Shown here: positions 53,601 to 59,600 of the stretch, piece by piece
Layout of the letters: each line of letters starts with the position of its first letter
How positions within the stretch are numbered: the stretch's first letter is position 1
Assembly: GCA_023052935.1 (NCBI GenBank)
Contig: CM041294.1
Location: 16,684,635 to 16,748,634 of the forward strand
Origin: Piezodorus guildinii
Lineage: Eukaryota > Arthropoda > Insecta > Hemiptera > Pentatomidae
Reading direction: 5' to 3'
DNA: 64,000 bases
Notes under the pieces: generated by a model
Databases searched by the model: none
What the model was told of the DNA's origin: nothing
Seen by the model: the letters and a program-made list of their open reading frames with translations, nothing else
Position numbers and translations under genes: made by a program

Positions 53601-56600
53601 CATAAAATGACTGTTCTCAACTTGATCGTCCTTCACACGCCTAGACCTATCACAACTTAAAGAAGCACTGGGAGACAATGATTTGAAGGTGACCATGATC
53701 CAATATGGTCCAATGATCCATCAAGTTTCATTCAATAATGATGCAATGAAAAACTTGCTTCTGCCTGGAAAAAATTTTTTTCTTAAGGAGAAGTTGAGCT
53801 ATTGGAAATGTAAATATATTTGCTATTTGTACAAACAGTATGCTGGTATTCTTTCATATTCTTCAAGATCTGATTTGATAAAGAGTAGAATTTTAAGACC
53901 AGAAACTACCTTGATAGTCGCTAAATTTGTGTTGCACGAATGGAAGAAGACTGCTGTAAAGATTTATGCAGAACATTTTTTAATTATGCCATGTTAGCTA
54001 ATCCCTTGATACTTGTCATATTGTCCGTTATTCTCCCTTATATTTTTATTCATTTGTGTTTAACACCCTTTATTATCCCAATTATGGCAAAGAGGATAGG
54101 TTATCCACCAAGTAAATCAATGTTCTAAACAGAGTAGGAAGAAGTTGGACCACCAAAAAATACGTTCCAACCTGACCAGGCCTGATTCAAACTGGCACCT
54201 TAGCTTCATTTCAGATTGCTTAGATGATGTGTTAACTCGCTCGGCCAACATATGGGTCCATTCTCCCTATTGTCCACCAGTCTTATTTTAGGCATCATTC
54301 TATTCCATAATTATGGTCTCCTCTTCCTATATTGGAGCTATTATTTTCTGCAGTCTCCTGGTTGATGATGCCCTGCTTTGAGTGATTCTTTGAGGAGTCA
54401 ATTGCTATATCTGACTTGTTGTTTTTGAGAATTATTATTAAGTCATCAGCCGTCTACTAGTAATTTTCAATCAGTCTACTGAAAGGTTCTCAGATTCTTT
54501 GAGATTCAGAGAGTTATCGAAATTTGTTGCCACGTTTTTGTGCTTTTCCTTCCTAGCATTTTGAATAGTTTTCCTCTCCTTGTTCTTTCCACTTTTGAAC
54601 TTATTTACCACTTTTAAAGGATTCATGGTTACTTCTTGCTTCTAAACATTCTCTTTACAGCATTTTAGCCTCCTTATAACTAAGCTAAGTATTTTGACTA
54701 TATTAATTATTTTTCATCTTATTTCTGGATTGCCTGTTTTCATTAATCATTAAATCATTAAGTACTAGGATTTTTTATCTTTTTGCCACTCCCTCTCCTT
54801 TACATCCTACCTCGATAAGCTCCATATGCTTTCACTAATTCCTAATGTTTATTGATTGGGTTGTTGATGACTATCTTAAAATCCTGGTGATCTCTTCATA
54901 TGTATTTCACTGTTTATTAAGAAAATTTGTTTCTTTACTATGCATTTTATACTTTGGTGTGGTGATGAGTGATGGTGAATGAACTACGTGAATGTCTTAT
55001 CGTCAATCAGACAATCATATACAAAGCTGAAGATTTTGGTGAATTAAGAACACAATCACAAAACTCATCATGTGTAATTAGAATATGTCTGTTGTCATAA
55101 GTTTTATTAAGTTTATTGTGTAATGTTTTTTCTCCAACGGCAGGTCTTAGCTCACTTTCTTTTCCAACTTGTGCAACTTAGTTTGTATAGATGATTTTAT
55201 ACAAGAGGGACAAGTTCTGTAGGCATCTTTCAGTGGGTTGTGGAATTCTAGCATTGCCTTTTAAATTTATTTAACTTAGTTAGCAGTCTTATGTGTGTTT
55301 GAAGTCTAAGAAAAGATAGTTTGTTGGGTTCTAAAGTTCTTTTTCTTTCTTCAATAGACTGGAATGGGAATTTTCTCTTATTTACAACCCTTTTAAATTG
55401 AACAATAGAATTTGTATTCAGAAGAAGGAGATGGATACATCCATTGTTAACTTAATGTTAGTATGTCTTCTGTCATACGTGTATATATAGGATATTTTAT
55501 AGCATAATCAAATAAGAATATTTTTTATGATATTTAATTTTCTGCTCACAAGCTTCATTTCTCTTCTCCCCTTGTGTCCATTAGAAACATCTTAATTTAT
55601 CATTCCTTGCCTACTCTGTTGGTAACTTTTAAAACATAATTGATTCCATATTGGTCTTCTCTCATGCTGTCATATCTATTCTCAATTTCTTCTCCATCAT
55701 GAAGATCAGTATAATGTAAATTTTTCATTTCAGTGCATCTAGTTTCATTTTTTAGGTGTATTACCTCATTTAATTGTTTTTGTTTTTTTTTTGTGGGATT
55801 TATTAATTAATTTCTTAAAATATTCTACATATCCACACATGACACTTTAAAGTTCGAATACCTTCATTAATCACGCGAAAAAAGCTCTTGCCAAGCTTAT
55901 ATTTGTAGAAATGTCAGTAAGAATTCCACATTCATATTGCCATATCTTGTGTCTACAGGTATACATTTCCATTCTTGTTATGGCTCAATATTCTTTCACA
56001 TGTTTTCTAAGTACTTTTTTGGATCATTCCTCTGTATGCTCATTACTCCTTTGGTTTTATATCATGCATTAGTCATCAACCTAAGAGTTACTTTTTTATT
56101 TTTCTTAGGTCAAAATTATCAACTTTGCTGTTGCAGTCATTCTTAATTCAAATACTTTTTTGTCTATTGATACATTATGTTAATTATCATAATTTTAGCA
56201 TTAGCAGATTTAGTTATGGATTCTATCACATTCTCCTTAAGTCTTTCACAGACTATATCATTGCTGTCTTTGCAGTCATTTTTTTTATTTTACCATGTCT
56301 TAAATTTCTTTACCAAAATTTAACATACATGCTGCAGGCTTCTTCTGGGTTATATATTATAAACCTTTTATGTACAACTCAGAAAAATCTAGCAGCATGG
56401 CTGGTGAAAAAATTTAAGACACAATCAAAACCAGAAAGTTTCTAAGATGACCCAAAGTGCATCATCTTGAAGATTTTAGTATAAAAATTTTGATATACTA
56501 CTTTTGGATAATAATAATAATAGACTTACCGAACCCGAAGGTTCGATGCCGATACCACCAAATTCAGTCTACACAGACTCGTCCAATGTTCACCGTTCAA

Positions 56601-59600
56601 GCCCAAACCCCGAGATCAGCCTTAACGCAATCTTCCCATCGACGCTTCGGCCTACCTTTCGGAAGCCTACCAGTCGGATCTGCGAATATCAACTTCCGCT
56701 CCTCATCGAGCCCAACAACTTTACTCCCCCATTTGAGTCTCCGCGATGCTATTAACTCAATTATATTCACAGGGTACGAACTCCGCAATTCCGCGTTTTG
56801 CAACCTCTAAACTCTCCAGTGGCCTCATCTCTCTTCAGACCAAATATTTTACGCAGTACCATATTTTCGAAAACCTTAAGCCATTGTTCATCCTTCAAAG
56901 TAAGCGGCCACGTTTCACATCCGTAAAGAACCGTTGGAAGAATAATAGTTTTATAAATTCTAACCTTAAAGTTTTTAGATAGAAGCCGCGAGCTAAGTAA
57001 TTTAGCAACTCATGCATTTCCCACCTTTAATCGGGACTTTATTTCTTTCTGGATTTAATTTTTTCTTGTTATCATTGAACCTATATACATCATTGAACTA
57101 CTTTTTGATAGGCCCTAAATTTTTGTGTTGAGAGGGATGGTTAGGGATGGTTTTTTTTTTATTAATATGTCAATTCTGACTTAAAGAAATAATTTAAAAC
57201 CACAGTACCTGTTTGTGGAATGGATAACAACTAGGGAAACCGGGATCACAGGTGATGTTGTGTCTTGTATAACACCCTTCTATGCCCAAGATCGTGGGTT
57301 CAAAGTAAAAATTCCTTGGTTATGCTGTCCTTCGGAGGGAACATAAAATGGTGGTCCCAAGTTTGTTATAGTTAACTTTTAAGGTGAGCTGCTCATCTCA
57401 AAATGATATTCTATTAGGAAGATTTTATTTTCCAATTTTCTTATCACTATTCTACATAAATGATGCATGACAAACTTAATTATAGACATTGAATGCGTGT
57501 TCACTATCCAGAATTCATATGATCTTTAATTTAATTTTTGATATAGCTTTTTTATTTATCATTAACACATTTTTAGGTTTTTTGGAGTATCTGGTTTTTA
57601 GATAGAAAGTCTCTATTCTTTTTTGATTTCCGAAATCATTCAACCTAACCAGTACAGTTGCATTACTTGTGCAAAATATTTCATTTCAAGGAATCGTCAT
57701 TGTCAAAAGAATAGTCAAATCTGCGAAAATGAAGACTTGGGAGGAATTCGACTGAGAGCTAGAGCAGAACTTAAGAGAAAACATTAGGAAGTTCTGGCAT
57801 ATCACCAAAGCTTTGAGAGGGTAAAAGTCAAAATCTATGAGGAACATAAAGGATGCACAAGGGAGGCTGGTGACCGAGGGAAAGGAAGTGCTAGAAGTTT
57901 GGAGACAGTTCTTCCAGGAAAATTTACCATGAAAGAACTTCGAAATAACAGTTCTACTCCCATCACCATTTGAGGGAAGAATGAAGAAGAAAAACAACAA
58001 CAACTTTTGGGACTGCCGAAGATGAGAGAGAACAAATGATGTATGGATGATGCAATTAAGGAAGATGAGGTGGAATTAGCTGTTGACAAAACCCAGCCAA
58101 GAAAAGCTCCAGGGCCAGACTGTATAGCTCTAGAACTCACTAAATATGGGGAAAATGAAATGAGAAAGTGCCTCCAAATGCTTTTCCAAAGAGTTTGGGA
58201 CTCGAAGCGTTTACCACAAGAATGGAAGAATAATATCATAGTACCTATACACTAGGAAGGCAACCAAAGTGAGTGAGGGAGCTACAGGCGGATCTGTCTA
58301 TCCTCTGTCATATACTAGATATATACAAGAATATTAGAACAGAGACTGAGGCATAAGGTTGAACAAGATTTGGAAGAGGAGCAAGCCGCAGTCAGACCTG
58401 GTAGACATACCCAGGATCACATATTTTCCCTCGGAATGATATAAGAAAAAGTGTGGGATCGTGGCAGCGTGTATCTGGCATTTCTGGATCTGAGGACAGC
58501 CTTCGATTCAGTTCTGAGGCAAGAGATTTGGGACGGACCAATTAGAAGAGGGATGCCAGCTAATCTGGTAAGCGCCGTCAGTATACTGATGTCTGATGCT
58601 GATTTCAGTATACCAGGACCCAAGAGGTATAGTGAGGCCAAATGGTCAAAAATCTCAACCATTTCACTTTTATAAAGGAGTAAAGCAGGGGGACAGCCTC
58701 AGACCTTTGCTTTTCGTCCTTTTCATAGATGAAGTGTGGAAGGTATGTAAATGGAGAACTCCAAGAGCTGTGGTGGGACACTGGAATCTAACGCCAGTGC
58801 TTGCTCAGGCTATGGTCTATGCAGACAACATAGTACTGATTGCGGACTCCCAGGAAGCTCTCTATACATCACTAAATGAATGGCACGAGGAGCTCCGGCT
58901 AAGAGGGTTGAACATAAATCTAGCTAAAAGCAGAATTATGTGTGTGGGAAGGTAAAATCTGGAGCTAAGGATATTATGTGATGGTGAACCCCTAGAAACA
59001 ACGAACACCTACACATGTCTTGGGACAGTCATGAACAAAGATGGTAAAATAGACTAGGAGGTTCTCAATCAGGTGATGAAGGCCAACAGACTGTATACCA
59101 GATACCCAAAACTATCATCAGAAAACATGAAGGTAGCAGAGATGCTAAAATTAGGATATTTAAATCAGTTTTTCTTCCAGTACTTTTGTATGGATCTGAA
59201 AGCTGGACAACCCTTCATAAACATGTAAGCTGTATGACAGCAGCTAAAATGAGATTCCGCTGAAGAATTGTTGCATGACCAGGAGGGAGCGTATTAGAAA
59301 TGACAGGTTTGGGACTAATAGGCTCAGTGGACTGAGGCAGTAACTCCGCACTTAGCGGCACACAGGAGTTAGAGGAAGAAGAAGTTATTTCATATTAAGA
59401 ATGTTGTCATTAATTAGATTGACACTTTAATTTTGAAGCTACTATATGATGACCTAACATAATAAAGGTTATCAATTTTCCTTGTATATTAGGGAAAATT
59501 TTCAACAGTATAAAAAGTGGGTACTCTTAATTTCTAGTGTTCAAATCAAATTATTACATATTTGGGCAAATTTTCTGGATAAATAAAGGAATAAATTAAC

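Noticed and set aside
57686..58239. Minus-strand frames of 105 and 134 codons
   Set aside because: Shadows of the plus-strand RTE reverse-transcriptase coding sequence.
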